Shown: piece after piece, positions 13,624-21,777 of the stretch
Layout of the letters: every line of letters starts with the position of its first letter
Numbering within the stretch: position 1 is the first letter of the stretch
Assembly (NCBI GenBank): GCA_958407995.1
Contig: CATYJU010000024.1
Location: 1 to 30,785, forward strand
Length of the DNA: 30,785 nt
Direction of reading: 5' to 3'
Source of the DNA: an uncultured Collinsella sp.
Lineage (GTDB): Bacteria; Actinomycetota; Coriobacteriia; Coriobacteriales; Coriobacteriaceae
Translations under genes and position numbers: made by a program
The notes under the pieces: generated by a model
The model's input: only the letters and a program-made list of their open reading frames with translations
Databases searched by the model: none
Told to the model about the DNA's origin: nothing

Positions 13624-14499
13624 ATGACGGCTGCTGCGGCTGTGGAGCCCACGGAGCTTGAAGAACTCATGAAAGCGCAGGCCGAGGCCGCGCACGAGCG
13701 CGAGGTTGGGGATGCGACTCGCCCCACGGCAGAGGATCTTGCCGCCTCGCCGACGCGCATCGATGTCGAGGGCCTCGACCTGTTCTATGGCGACCACCAT
13801 GCGCTCAAGGACGTGAATATCAAGATCCGCGACAAGCAGATCACCTCGTTCATCGGGCCTTCGGGCTGCGGAAAGTCCACGTTGCTGCGCTGCTTTAACC
13901 GCATGAACGACGGCATCAAGGATTGCCGCATCGAGGGCAAGATTGCGCTCGATGGTCAAGATATCCTGGGCGATTACGACATCTGCCGTTTGCGCCAGCG
14001 CGTGGGCATGGTGTTCCAGCGCCCCAACCCGTTTCCCATGAGCATCTACGACAACGTCGCCTATAGGCCGCGCGGCATGGGCGTGCGCGATCGCGCTGTG
14101 CTGGATGGGCTGGTCGAGGATTCCCTGCGACGCGCCGCCCTGTGGGACGAGGCCAAGGACAAGCTCAAAGAGTCGGGTCTGGGTCTTTCGGGCGGCCAGC
14201 AGCAGCGTCTGTGCATCGCCCGCGCACTTGCCGTGCAGCCCGACATTCTGCTGATGGACGAGCCGACCTCGGCACTCGACCCTGTGTCGACGCTGGTGGT
14301 GGAGCAGCTGGCCTGCGAGCTCAAAGAGACCTGCACGCTCGTGGTCGTTACGCACAATATGCAGCAGGCGGCGCGTATCTCCGATTCGGTCGCATTCTTT
14401 TTGCTGGGTGAGCTGGTGGAGCACGCGCCCACCGCGCAACTCTTCAAGAATCCGACCGATCCGCGCACGGCGGATTATTTGACGGGGCGTTTTGGCTGA
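13624..14499 (+). CDS. pstB: Phosphate ABC transporter ATP-binding protein PstB
   Basis: A 291-residue ABC ATPase that powers high-affinity phosphate import through PstSCA. Walker A is GPSGCGKST (residues 78-86). The PstB-specific Q-loop text is VFQRPNPFPMSIYDNVAY. The ABC signature is LSGGQQQRLCIARAL and Walker B is ILLMDEPTSALDP. About 45 N-terminal residues (Ala/Glu-rich) precede the ABC fold, longer than usual. ATG 13624 was chosen because GGAGGT lies 7-8 bases upstream. The usual pstS, pstC, pstA and phoU are not in this window, so its permease partners must be encoded elsewhere. It is followed at once by a PhoBR-like pair, which fits a phosphate theme. Confidence 0.93.
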   Translation: MTAAAAVEPTELEELMKAQAEAAHEREVGDATRPTAEDLAASPTRIDVEGLDLFYGDHHALKDVNIKIRDKQITSFIGPSGCGKSTLLRCFNRMNDGIKDCRIEGKIALDGQDILGDYDICRLRQRVGMVFQRPNPFPMSIYDNVAYRPRGMGVRDRAVLDGLVEDSLRRAALWDEAKDKLKESGLGLSGGQQQRLCIARALAVQPDILLMDEPTSALDPVSTLVVEQLACELKETCTLVVVTHNMQQAARISDSVAFFLLGELVEHAPTAQLFKNPTDPRTADYLTGRFG

Positions 14500-14509
14500 T
14501 ACCATCTAG

Positions 14510-14523
14510 TAAAGGTACCTTTA
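14510..14523. promoter_or_regulatory. 14-base perfect palindrome between pstB and the response regulator
   Basis: TAAAGGTACCTTTA is a perfect palindrome lying 11 bases after the pstB stop codon and about 40 bases before the regulator start. It could be an operator. There is no T tract, so it is not a terminator. Confidence 0.5.
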
Positions 14524-14563
14524 GGGTTAAGATGCGGTCATGCCGGCCGCAAAGGGGTTCAAC

Positions 14564-15292
14564 ATGATCTATTACGTCGAGGACGATGACAACATCAGGG
14601 ATTTGACGGTCTATGCGCTGCGCAAGCAGGGGATTGAGGCCGAAGGCTTTTCGTGCGACGGTGAGTTTAAGGCTGCCGTGGCGCGACGGGTACCCGATGC
14701 CGTCCTGCTCGACATCATGCTGCCCGATACCGATGGCTTGGCGATTATGCGTCGACTGCGTGCCGATCGCCTGACGGCGACGGTGCCCATCATGATGCTT
14801 ACCGCCAAGGATACCGAGCTCGACAAGGTGATGGCGCTCGATGGCGGTGCCGACGATTACCTGACTAAGCCGTTTTCGCTCATGGAGCTCGCCAGCCGCT
14901 GCCGCGCACTGCTGCGTCGCGGCGGCATGGTCAAACAGGCAAGCGATGTGCTCAGCGTGGGCGACATTGTGCTCTCGCCCAGCCATCGTGAGGTGACTGT
15001 TGCCGGCGAGTCGCTTAAGCTCACCCTGCGCGAGTTCGACCTGCTCGAGTACCTCATGCGCAAGCCCGGCGTGGTCTTTACCCGCGAGTCGTTGCTGCAG
15101 AGCGTGTGGGGCTGGGACTTCGACGGCGGTTCGCGCACCGTTGACGTGCACGTGCAGACGCTTCGCCAAAAACTGGGCGAGCATGCCAGCGCCATCGAGA
15201 CCGTGCGCGGCGTGGGCTACCGCTTGGCCGAGCCTTCTGCCGGTGATGGTGCCGAAGGTGACGACACCGCGGCCACCGCATCGGAGGAGTAA
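14564..15292 (+). CDS. PhoB-like (OmpR-family) response regulator
   Basis: A 242-residue response regulator. The receiver domain has acidic residues in YYVEDDDN, phospho-acceptor Asp50 in LLDIMLPD, TAKD and Lys in YLTKPFS. The winged-helix domain includes LTLREFDLLEYLMRKPGVVFTRE and VDVHVQTLRQKLGE, and ends GVGYRLAE; a 20-residue acidic tail follows. ATG 14564 has AAAGGGG 6 bases upstream; an in-frame ATG at 14540 is less well placed. The kinase gene starts 3 bases after its stop codon. The position behind pstB suggests phosphate-limitation control, as in PhoB/PhoP systems, but this rests on context. Confidence 0.9.
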   Translation: MIYYVEDDDNIRDLTVYALRKQGIEAEGFSCDGEFKAAVARRVPDAVLLDIMLPDTDGLAIMRRLRADRLTATVPIMMLTAKDTELDKVMALDGGADDYLTKPFSLMELASRCRALLRRGGMVKQASDVLSVGDIVLSPSHREVTVAGESLKLTLREFDLLEYLMRKPGVVFTRESLLQSVWGWDFDGGSRTVDVHVQTLRQKLGEHASAIETVRGVGYRLAEPSAGDGAEGDDTAATASEE

Positions 15293-15295
15293 CCC

Positions 15296-16720
15296 GTGGT
15301 CTTCGCCCCCCAGGGAAAACATACGCTGTCGCACCGCGTTTTTGTGACGATCTTTGTCTGCGCCATGGCGGTTATCGTGGCGTTTACGGTGCTGGGTGCG
15401 TTCTTTGTGCAAAACACCTTGGCGGATGCCACGAGTGCCAATCTGGCGCAGGAAACCGAGCTCATTGCTGCCGCCCTCGACGAGCAGCAGGAGCCCATCC
15501 CGTTCTTGCGTAGCCTCGATCGAGAGGACTTGCGCATCACGCTGATTAACAAGGATGGATCGGTTGCCTACGACAACGAGGCGTCGCCTTCCACACTGCC
15601 CAACCATGGCGATCGCCCCGAGGTCATCGAGGCCTTTGAGAGTGGTTCGGGTTCCGCGGAGCGCGCAAGCTCTACGCTCGACGAGATTATGCTGTATCGC
15701 GCCGTCGCCCTTGATAACGGCCAGGTTGTCCGCTTGGCGCAGGCCCAGCCTGGCGTTGCGGCGATTTTGCTGTCGATGGTGGCGCCGATGCTGCTTATCG
15801 CAGCAGCGGGTGCGGTACTCTCGTTTTTTATGGCGCGCCGCGAGTCCCGTGCCATCATCGCGCCTTTGCAAGAGGTGGATTTGGACCACCCACGCCGTAG
15901 CTATGAGCACGCCTATGCCGAGATGGTCCCCATGCTTGAGCGTATTGAGTCGCAGCGCCAGGAGCTCAAGCGCCAAATGGCGGTGCTGGCGGACAACGAC
16001 CGTATGCGCCGCGAGTTCACGGCGAATATCACCCATGAGCTCAAGACGCCCCTTACGGCGATTTCGGGCTATGCCGAGCTCATCGCAAACGGCATGGTCG
16101 AGGGCGAGGGCGACCTGCGCAACTTTGGCGGTCGCATCTATCGTGAGGCGGGCCGCTTGGCAGCGCTTGTCAACGATATCCTTACGCTGTCTAACTTGGA
16201 CGAGGCCGAGCGTGCAGCTGAGGGCGAGGCGGTGCCCATTGGGTCCACGGAGCCTATTGAGCTCTCGCGTGCCATCTACGCGGTCGAGCAGCGTCTTGAA
16301 CAGGTCGCCCGTCAGGCGAATGTGACGATAAGTCATGAGACCAAGCCTGTGGTCATCGAGGGCGTGTCGCGCTTGATTGACGAGCTCATCTATAATCTGG
16401 CAAGCAACGCCATCCGCTACAATCGACCCGGCGGTACGGTTACGCTGCAGTGCGGCACCAACGACGAAGGCCATCCGTTCCTTGCGGTCGCCGACACGGG
16501 AATCGGTATCGCGCCTGAAGAACAGGGCAAGGTATTTGAGCGGTTCTATCGCGTGGACAAGAGTAGGTCCAAGGCACGCGGCGGAACCGGTCTGGGGCTT
16601 GCCATTGTCAAACATGCGGCCCTGTATCATCACGCCACGCTCGATCTGTCGAGCGAGTTGGGCGTGGGAACCACCATTACGGTGACGTTTCCCATACAGC
16701 AGGACGAGCCATTCGCATAG
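15296..16720 (+). CDS. PhoR-like sensor histidine kinase
   Basis: A 474-residue membrane histidine kinase. A first membrane helix (about 15-37) and a second (about 154-176) flank an outside sensor domain of roughly 115 residues containing LITLINKDGSVAYDNE-like PAS/Cache text. The H box is FTANITHELKTPLTAISGYAE with phospho-acceptor His247. N, G1, F and G2 boxes follow (LIYNLASNAIRYNRP, DTGIGI, FERFYRVDKSRS, GGTGLGLAIVK). GTG 15296 is preceded by GGAGGAG 6 bases upstream. It is translationally coupled to the regulator. Together with pstB it probably forms one transcription unit. Confidence 0.9.
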   Translation: MVFAPQGKHTLSHRVFVTIFVCAMAVIVAFTVLGAFFVQNTLADATSANLAQETELIAAALDEQQEPIPFLRSLDREDLRITLINKDGSVAYDNEASPSTLPNHGDRPEVIEAFESGSGSAERASSTLDEIMLYRAVALDNGQVVRLAQAQPGVAAILLSMVAPMLLIAAAGAVLSFFMARRESRAIIAPLQEVDLDHPRRSYEHAYAEMVPMLERIESQRQELKRQMAVLADNDRMRREFTANITHELKTPLTAISGYAELIANGMVEGEGDLRNFGGRIYREAGRLAALVNDILTLSNLDEAERAAEGEAVPIGSTEPIELSRAIYAVEQRLEQVARQANVTISHETKPVVIEGVSRLIDELIYNLASNAIRYNRPGGTVTLQCGTNDEGHPFLAVADTGIGIAPEEQGKVFERFYRVDKSRSKARGGTGLGLAIVKHAALYHHATLDLSSELGVGTTITVTFPIQQDEPFA

Positions 16721-16745
16721 CGATACAACATAGATATTGATGCAG

Positions 16746-16779
16746 ACGCCGCATTTGACTTTCGGGTGCGGCGTTGTTG
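16746..16779 (+). terminator. Terminator after the PhoBR-like pair
   Basis: ACGCCGCA (16746-16753) pairs with TGCGGCGT (16767-16774) and is followed by TGTTGT. The loop is 13 bases and the T tract is broken, so strength is moderate. Confidence 0.65.
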
Positions 16780-16839
16780 TGCAATTTTACGATTGCTTCC
16801 GACATTTTTACAGGAGAGCCTGTTTCTTATGTATAGAGT

Positions 16840-16868
16840 TTGGTCTCGGTAAAAAGATGCGATAACAT
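16840..16868 (+). promoter_or_regulatory. Candidate promoter of the tyrosine-phosphorylation operon
   Basis: TTGGTC (16840-16845), a 17-base spacer and TAACAT (16863-16868), about 48 bases before the first start codon. The hexamers match only moderately. Confidence 0.45.
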
Positions 16869-16915
16869 ACGGACAGTTTTGTCAATCCGAACTGGGGAAA
16901 TGAAAGGCAAGCTGC

Positions 16916-17572
16916 ATGACCCTTCTCGAACTGTTCCAGCTGCTGAAGAAGCACCTTCAGCTGGTCATCACCCTTCCGGTGGTCTGCGCGATCGCCATGG
17001 GCATCGTGTCCTTCGTTGCGATGGACAACACCTACACCGCGACGACGAGCATGTACATTCTCGCCAAGACCGACGATAGCGGCCAGATGAGCTACAACGA
17101 TCTCTCGGCGAGTCAGATGCTTTCCAACGATATCGCCACGCTGCTGGATAGCGATAGCGTTAAGAGCGGCGCCGCCAATGAACTGGGCCTCACCGATCTG
17201 GATGACTACAAGGTGTCTGTTTCCTCCGAGACCACCACGCGTGTCATTACGCTTTCGGTTACCGGCACCGATGCCAAGGAGACGGCTAAGGTCGCAAAGG
17301 CCATAGCTAGCTCGGTGAGTACGGTCGCTCAGAACGTCGGCGCTGCCCAGAGCATCAACGTTATCGACGAGGCTAAGACCCCCGAAGCCCCCAGCGGCCC
17401 CAAGCGTATGCTGTACGTTGCTGTCGCGTTCCTCGCGGGCATCTTTATCGCAGTTGCCTATGTCGTTTTGGCAGACATGCTCAATACCCGCATCCGCGGT
17501 GCCGAAGAGGCAGAAGAGCTCCTGGGCATTCCCGTTGTTGGCCGAATTCCGGCTATGAAAGGTGGTAAATAG
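16916..17572 (+). CDS. Wzz/CpsC-type polysaccharide chain-length and kinase-activator protein
   Basis: A 218-residue membrane protein of the Wzz/CapA/CpsC group, which sets exopolysaccharide chain length and, in Gram-positives, activates a separate tyrosine kinase. Two membrane helices (about 16-36 and 165-186) bracket an outside domain containing the family-like YTATTSMYILAKT. A Pro-rich stretch (KTPEAPSGPKRM) stands just before the second helix, as is typical. The C-terminal cytoplasmic tail (ADMLNTRIRGAEEAEELLGIPVVGRIP) is the kinase-contact region in CapA-type proteins. Its start has AAAGG about 9 bases upstream. The kinase gene begins 2 bases after its stop codon. Confidence 0.88.
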   Translation: MTLLELFQLLKKHLQLVITLPVVCAIAMGIVSFVAMDNTYTATTSMYILAKTDDSGQMSYNDLSASQMLSNDIATLLDSDSVKSGAANELGLTDLDDYKVSVSSETTTRVITLSVTGTDAKETAKVAKAIASSVSTVAQNVGAAQSINVIDEAKTPEAPSGPKRMLYVAVAFLAGIFIAVAYVVLADMLNTRIRGAEEAEELLGIPVVGRIPAMKGGK

Positions 17573-17574
17573 GC

Positions 17575-18312
17575 ATGGCTAAGGCAAAGAACACCGATAA
17601 GCTCGTTGTACAGAATGCCGCCAAGACCCTTCTGGCCAACATCCGCTTTGCGAGCGTGGACGACCCCATTCGCACTATTACCGTCACGTCCTCGATTCCC
17701 AACGAGGGCAAGTCTACGGTTTCCATCAACCTTGCCCAGGCTATCGCCACGAGCGGCAAGTCCGTGCTCCTGGTCGAGGCCGATATGCGCCGCAGGTCCC
17801 TTTCCGATATGCTCGGCGTTCGTTCGCGCGGCGGACTCTATGCGGTCCTTTCCGAGCAGATCTCCATTGACCAGGCAATTGTCGAGACGGGTCAGAAGAA
17901 CTTCTACTTCCTCGATGCCGAGCCGCATATTCCCAATCCTGCCGACATCATTGTCTCTCACCGCTTTGCCAAGTTGGTAAAGGCACTGTCCGCCAAGTTC
18001 CAGTACGTCATCTTTGATGCTCCCCCGGTCGGCACCTTCATCGATGCTGCCGAGATTGCCAGCCTGACCGACGGTACGCTGTTCGTGGTGCGCGAGGACT
18101 TCACCAAGCGCGAGGAGGCACTCAACGCTATCGGCCAGCTTAAGAAGTCCGAAAAGGTCAAGCTCATCGGTACCGTTATGAACTACTGCGAGACCGAGAC
18201 CAGCGAGTACTACTACTCCTACTACACCAAGGACGGTAAGAAGGTGAAGAAGGGCTCGGACGATCAGGGGACTTCCAAAAAGGGCATCTTCACCAACCGA
18301 GCAAACGTTTAG
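17575..18312 (+). CDS. BY-family protein tyrosine kinase (CpsD/CapB-like)
   Basis: A 245-residue bacterial tyrosine kinase of the separate-subunit Gram-positive type. Walker A is SSIPNEGKST (residues 39-48), Walker A' is VLLVEADMR (about 64-72) and Walker B is VIFDAPPVG. A C-terminal tyrosine cluster, EYYYSYYTKDGKK (YYYSYY at 212-217), is the autophosphorylation site, and the tail is Lys-rich. It depends on the preceding membrane protein for activation and is dephosphorylated by the PHP phosphatase encoded next. In capsule loci this cycle controls polysaccharide polymerisation. All motifs are intact. Confidence 0.92.
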   Translation: MAKAKNTDKLVVQNAAKTLLANIRFASVDDPIRTITVTSSIPNEGKSTVSINLAQAIATSGKSVLLVEADMRRRSLSDMLGVRSRGGLYAVLSEQISIDQAIVETGQKNFYFLDAEPHIPNPADIIVSHRFAKLVKALSAKFQYVIFDAPPVGTFIDAAEIASLTDGTLFVVREDFTKREEALNAIGQLKKSEKVKLIGTVMNYCETETSEYYYSYYTKDGKKVKKGSDDQGTSKKGIFTNRANV

Positions 18313-18329
18313 TTGATTAAGGCTGACCT

Positions 18330-18980
18330 ATGCGTGACATTCATTGCCATATCTTGCCGGGTGTAGACGACGGCGCCGCCGATCTCGATGAGAGCTTGGC
18401 GATGCTCGAGGCTGCCAAGCGGGCCGGTGTAACCAGAATCGTTTGCACTCCTCACTGCCGTGATCCCTATTTTGATTACGACAAGATGTGGGATGCCTTT
18501 GAACTGCTGCGTGATAACGCTGACGGTTTTCCGCTCCAGATGGGCTTCGAGGTCAACCATCGAAAGCTCGTTGAACTTGGTATCGATGCCGCGGAGCACT
18601 TGCATTTCGATGGAACCAACGAGTTTCTGCTCGAGCTTTCGACGCATGCCGATGCGTATGCGTTTAGAGAGTACGAGAACACGATTTACGATTTGCAGTG
18701 CCGTGGCTACCAGGTGATCATCGCTCATCCTGAGCGCTATCGTGCGGTTCAAAAGGATGTAAGCGTGGCGGAGCGCCTGGTCGATATGGGCTGCAAGCTG
18801 CAGGCTTCGGCGGACTTTATTGCCGGCGGTCGCTTTGGTCGCGAAAAAAAGCCGGCACAGCGCCTGTTCGATCAGAACCTGTACAGCTTCATCGCGAGCG
18901 ATGCCCATAACGTGGGTCATTACGACTGCCTGGCGAAGGCTCGCGCGAAGTTTAGCGTGCGCGGAGCTCATTTTCGCTAA
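18330..18980 (+). CDS. PHP-family protein-tyrosine phosphatase (CpsB/YwqE-like)
   Basis: A 216-residue metal-dependent phosphatase of the PHP fold that removes phosphate from the BY-kinase. It opens with the metal-binding motif DIHCHILPGVDDG (His5, His7), continues with CTPH, and has IIAHPERY and FIASDAHNVG near the C terminus, all typical of CpsB, Wzb-independent phosphatases. The start ATG 18330 lies 17 bases after the kinase stop codon without a strong ribosome binding site, so coupling is likely. It is slightly shorter than the 240-255 residues usual for the family. No glycosyltransferase or flippase genes follow. Confidence 0.9.
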   Translation: MRDIHCHILPGVDDGAADLDESLAMLEAAKRAGVTRIVCTPHCRDPYFDYDKMWDAFELLRDNADGFPLQMGFEVNHRKLVELGIDAAEHLHFDGTNEFLLELSTHADAYAFREYENTIYDLQCRGYQVIIAHPERYRAVQKDVSVAERLVDMGCKLQASADFIAGGRFGREKKPAQRLFDQNLYSFIASDAHNVGHYDCLAKARAKFSVRGAHFR

Positions 18981-19019
18981 TATCTGTCCCTAACGTTCGC
19001 ATTGAATGAAAGGGCAGCC

Positions 19020-19520
19020 ATGGATATCCAACTTAAGACGGGATGCTTTGATGACGCGGCGTTGGTGCGCCGCGTCGTTTTTATGGACGAGCAGGGCTAC
19101 GAGAATGAGTTCGACGCTATCGACGAGGATCAGAACTGCATTCATGTGACGCTCTATGTAGACGGCGAGCTTGCCGGCTGCTCGCGCGTGTTTCCCGAGG
19201 AGCTGGAGCGCGCGGCAGATGCGGAAGCCCCGGTGTTGCCGGCATGCGACATGGACGAAGGCGTTGCGGCGGGGGAGATCTACATTATGGGGCGCGTCGC
19301 CGTGCTGCCGGCTATGCGTCGTCGCGGACTGGCAAGCAAGATTGTCGAAGCCAGCGAAGCTGCTGCGCGCGATGCCGGCGCCAAGCTCATAAAGTTGCAT
19401 GCACAGGAGTACGTGCTGCCGCTCTATGCCAAGGCCGGCTACACGCAGATTGCCCCGGTGGACTACGAAGACGAAGGCCAGCCTCATGCCTGGATGGCCA
19501 AACTGCTGGGCGACAGATAG
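19020..19520 (+). CDS. GNAT-family N-acetyltransferase
   Basis: A 166-residue acetyltransferase that would use acetyl-CoA; the substrate is unknown. The core motif A is GRVAVLPAMRRRGLASKIVE (acetyl-CoA loop RRRGLA at 100-105), followed by LIKLHAQEYVLPLYAKAGYTQI, the usual motif B. The overall pattern is close to ElaA-type proteins. ATG 19020 has GAAAGG 6 bases upstream; an in-frame TTG at 19002 is less likely. Its stop codon touches a GGGAC-rich REP-like fragment. It may be cotranscribed with the phosphatase gene or stand alone. Confidence 0.85.
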   Translation: MDIQLKTGCFDDAALVRRVVFMDEQGYENEFDAIDEDQNCIHVTLYVDGELAGCSRVFPEELERAADAEAPVLPACDMDEGVAAGEIYIMGRVAVLPAMRRRGLASKIVEASEAAARDAGAKLIKLHAQEYVLPLYAKAGYTQIAPVDYEDEGQPHAWMAKLLGDR

Positions 19521-19560
19521 GGACGTTCCTTTTCTGCCGGCAGTTAGGGACGCTTCTTGG
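19518..19560. repeat. GGGAC-type REP-like fragment
   Basis: TAGGGACGTTCCTTTT, the perfect palindrome CTGCCGGCAG (19534-19543) and TTAGGGACGCTTCTTGGCA follow the acetyltransferase stop codon. The GGGAC core recalls the arms of the palindrome at 2392-2550. It looks like a decayed member of the same broad class. Confidence 0.5.
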
Positions 19561-19571
19561 CAATTGGCGCA

Positions 19572-19585
19572 TCAGAGCGCTCTGA
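19572..19585. promoter_or_regulatory. 14-base perfect palindrome upstream of htpG
   Basis: TCAGAGCGCTCTGA is a perfect palindrome in the gap before htpG. It is not a CIRCE or HAIR sequence by eye. A -10-like TATAAA occurs at 19631. It could be the operator of the heat-shock gene. Confidence 0.45.
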
Positions 19586-19667
19586 CATACAGTTTTTCGA
19601 TTGCGTATGTATATATGCGCGCTAATGGGTTATAAAATCTAAGTCTGAACATAGCAGGTCTGCGATG

Positions 19668-19692
19668 CGGCTCGGGCAACCGGGCCGTTTTT
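19668..19692 (+). terminator. Terminator-like hairpin in the htpG leader
   Basis: CGGCTCGG pairs with CCGGGCCG around a GNRA loop (GCAA) and is followed by five T. It lies 30 bases before the htpG start. It either ends transcripts from the upstream acetyltransferase or attenuates htpG. Confidence 0.7.
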
Positions 19693-19722
19693 GCGGGCAG
19701 GGGTAGCGCGAAAGGACTGCAC

Positions 19723-21747
19723 ATGCGTCAATTTAAGACCGAGAGCAAAAAACTGCTCGACCTCATGATCAACTCCATCTACACCAATAAGGAAATCTTC
19801 CTGCGCGAGCTTATCTCTAACGCGAGCGACGCCGTCGACAAGCTCAACTTTAAGAGCCTGCAGGACCCGAGTGTCAAGCTCGACCAGGGCGACCTGGCTA
19901 TTCGCGTCTCCTTTGATAAAGATGCCCGTGCCATCACCATCTCGGATAACGGCATTGGCATGACCGCCGAGGAGCTCGAGCGCAACCTGGGCACCATCGC
20001 TCATTCCGGCTCCGAGGAGTTTAAGACCGAGAACGCCGAGCAGCAGGGCTCCGATGTGGACATCATCGGTCAGTTTGGCGTGGGTTTCTACTCCGCCTTT
20101 ATGGTTGCCAGCCACGTGAAGGTCGTCAGCCGCGCTTATGGCGAGGATACCGCCCACGTTTGGGAGTCCGACGGTCTTGAGGGCTACACCATCGAGGACG
20201 GCGAGCGTGCTGAGCACGGTACCGATGTCATCCTGACGCTGCGCGAGAACGAGAAGCTCGACGCCGACGGCGAGGCCGAGACCTACGATCGCTTCCTGAC
20301 CGAGTGGGGCCTTAAGAGCCTGATTCAGCAGTACAGCAACTATGTGCGCTACCCGATTCAGATGATGGTGAGCAAGAGCCGCCAGAAACCCAAGCCCGAG
20401 GACGCGCCGGATGATTACAAGCCCGAGTACGAGGACTACCAGGAGCTCGAGACCATCAACTCCATGACGCCGATCTGGAAGAAGCGCAGCTCCGACGTTG
20501 AGCAGAAGGATTACAACGAGTTCTACAAGTCCACGTTCCACGACTTTGACGATCCCGCGCGCACTATCAGCTTCCATGCCGAGGGTACGCTTGAGTACGA
20601 TGCGCTGCTGTTTGTGCCGGGTCGCGCCCCGTTCGATCTGTACAGCAAGGACTACGAGAAGGGCCTGGCGCTCTACAGCTCCAACGTCCTGATTATGGAG
20701 AAGTGCGACGACCTGCTGCCCGACTACTACAACTTTGTGCGCGGTGTCGTGGACTCCGCCGACGTGACGCTCAATATTTCGCGCGAGACGCTGCAGCAGA
20801 ACCGTCAGCTCAAGGCTATTGCCAAGCGTGTCGAGAAGAAGATCACCGCTGACCTTGAGGATATGCGTGACAACGACCGCGAGGCCTATGAGAAGTTCTT
20901 TGAGAACTTTGGTCGCGGTCTTAAGTACGGTATCTACTCGAGCTACGGCATGAAGGCCGATGAGCTCGCCGACCTGCTGCTGTTCTGGTCTGCCAAGGAG
21001 CAGAAGATGATTACCCTGGCCGAGTATGCCAAGGGCATGCCCGAGGATCAGAAGGCCATTTACTACGCCGCCGGCGACTCGCGTGAGCGCTTGGCCAAGA
21101 TGCCCGTGGTAAAGGGCGTGCTCGACCGCGGCTATGACGTGCTGCTGCTGACGCAGGATGTGGATGAGTTCACGTTCCAGGCTATGCGTGAGTACGTTGC
21201 CGCCGATATGCCCAAGATCTACGAGGACGATGCCGCCCGCGAGGCTGCCGAGAAGGCCGTGGCCGATGGTGCCGAGCCCGAGGTTGAGGATCGTCACCTG
21301 GAGCTCAAGAACGTCGCAACCGGTGATCTTGACCTGGCGACCGAGGACGAGAAAAAGGAGGCCGAGGACGCCACCAAGGAGAACGAGGACCTCTTTAACG
21401 CCATGAAGGAGGCACTCGGCGACAAGGTCGAGAAGGTTGCCGTCTCTGCGCGCCTGACCGATGCTCCCGCGTGCATCACCACCGAGGGCCCGCTTTCGCT
21501 CGAGATGGAGAAGGTGCTCCAGAAGGGTCCCGAGGGCGCGCCCGACGGTATGCCCAAGAGCCAGCGCGTGCTCGAGCTCAACGCCAAGCACCCGGTCTTC
21601 GACAAGCTCGTCGCCGCTCAGAAGGCGGGCGACGCCGACAAGATCAAGCAGTACTCCGGTTTGCTCTATGACCAGGCCCTGCTGGTCGAGGGCATCCTCC
21701 CCGAGGATCCCGTAGCCTTCGCGGCGGCTGTTTGCAACTTGATGTAG
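19723..21747 (+). CDS. htpG: Chaperone protein HtpG (bacterial Hsp90)
   Basis: A 674-residue Hsp90-family ATPase that dimerises and remodels client proteins in the cytoplasm. The N-terminal ATPase has LRELISNASDAVDKL (Glu29, Asn33), ISDNGIGM (74-80) and GQFGVGFYSAF (116-126), which forms the ATP lid end. The middle domain has the NVLIMEKCDDLLPDY and LNISRETLQQNRQLK stretches. The C-terminal third shows the usual weaker conservation with an acidic insert (about 535-560), making it somewhat longer than the 620-residue E. coli protein. AAAGGA lies 6 bases before the ATG. The gene stands alone, with a terminator-like hairpin in its leader and a long inverted repeat behind it. Confidence 0.96.
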   Translation: MRQFKTESKKLLDLMINSIYTNKEIFLRELISNASDAVDKLNFKSLQDPSVKLDQGDLAIRVSFDKDARAITISDNGIGMTAEELERNLGTIAHSGSEEFKTENAEQQGSDVDIIGQFGVGFYSAFMVASHVKVVSRAYGEDTAHVWESDGLEGYTIEDGERAEHGTDVILTLRENEKLDADGEAETYDRFLTEWGLKSLIQQYSNYVRYPIQMMVSKSRQKPKPEDAPDDYKPEYEDYQELETINSMTPIWKKRSSDVEQKDYNEFYKSTFHDFDDPARTISFHAEGTLEYDALLFVPGRAPFDLYSKDYEKGLALYSSNVLIMEKCDDLLPDYYNFVRGVVDSADVTLNISRETLQQNRQLKAIAKRVEKKITADLEDMRDNDREAYEKFFENFGRGLKYGIYSSYGMKADELADLLLFWSAKEQKMITLAEYAKGMPEDQKAIYYAAGDSRERLAKMPVVKGVLDRGYDVLLLTQDVDEFTFQAMREYVAADMPKIYEDDAAREAAEKAVADGAEPEVEDRHLELKNVATGDLDLATEDEKKEAEDATKENEDLFNAMKEALGDKVEKVAVSARLTDAPACITTEGPLSLEMEKVLQKGPEGAPDGMPKSQRVLELNAKHPVFDKLVAAQKAGDADKIKQYSGLLYDQALLVEGILPEDPVAFAAAVCNLM

Positions 21748-21777
21748 TTCGGGGATACGGCACCGTAACTAGATTAG

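Noticed and set aside
14444..16633. Open frame of 729 codons on the minus strand across the PhoBR-like genes
   Set aside because: It is antisense to two well-recognised genes and its translation has no family features. Long antisense frames are common in high-G+C DNA.
19639..21591. Open frame of 650 codons on the minus strand across htpG
   Set aside because: It is a low-complexity Leu/Val/Gly-rich translation opposite an unmistakable Hsp90 gene.
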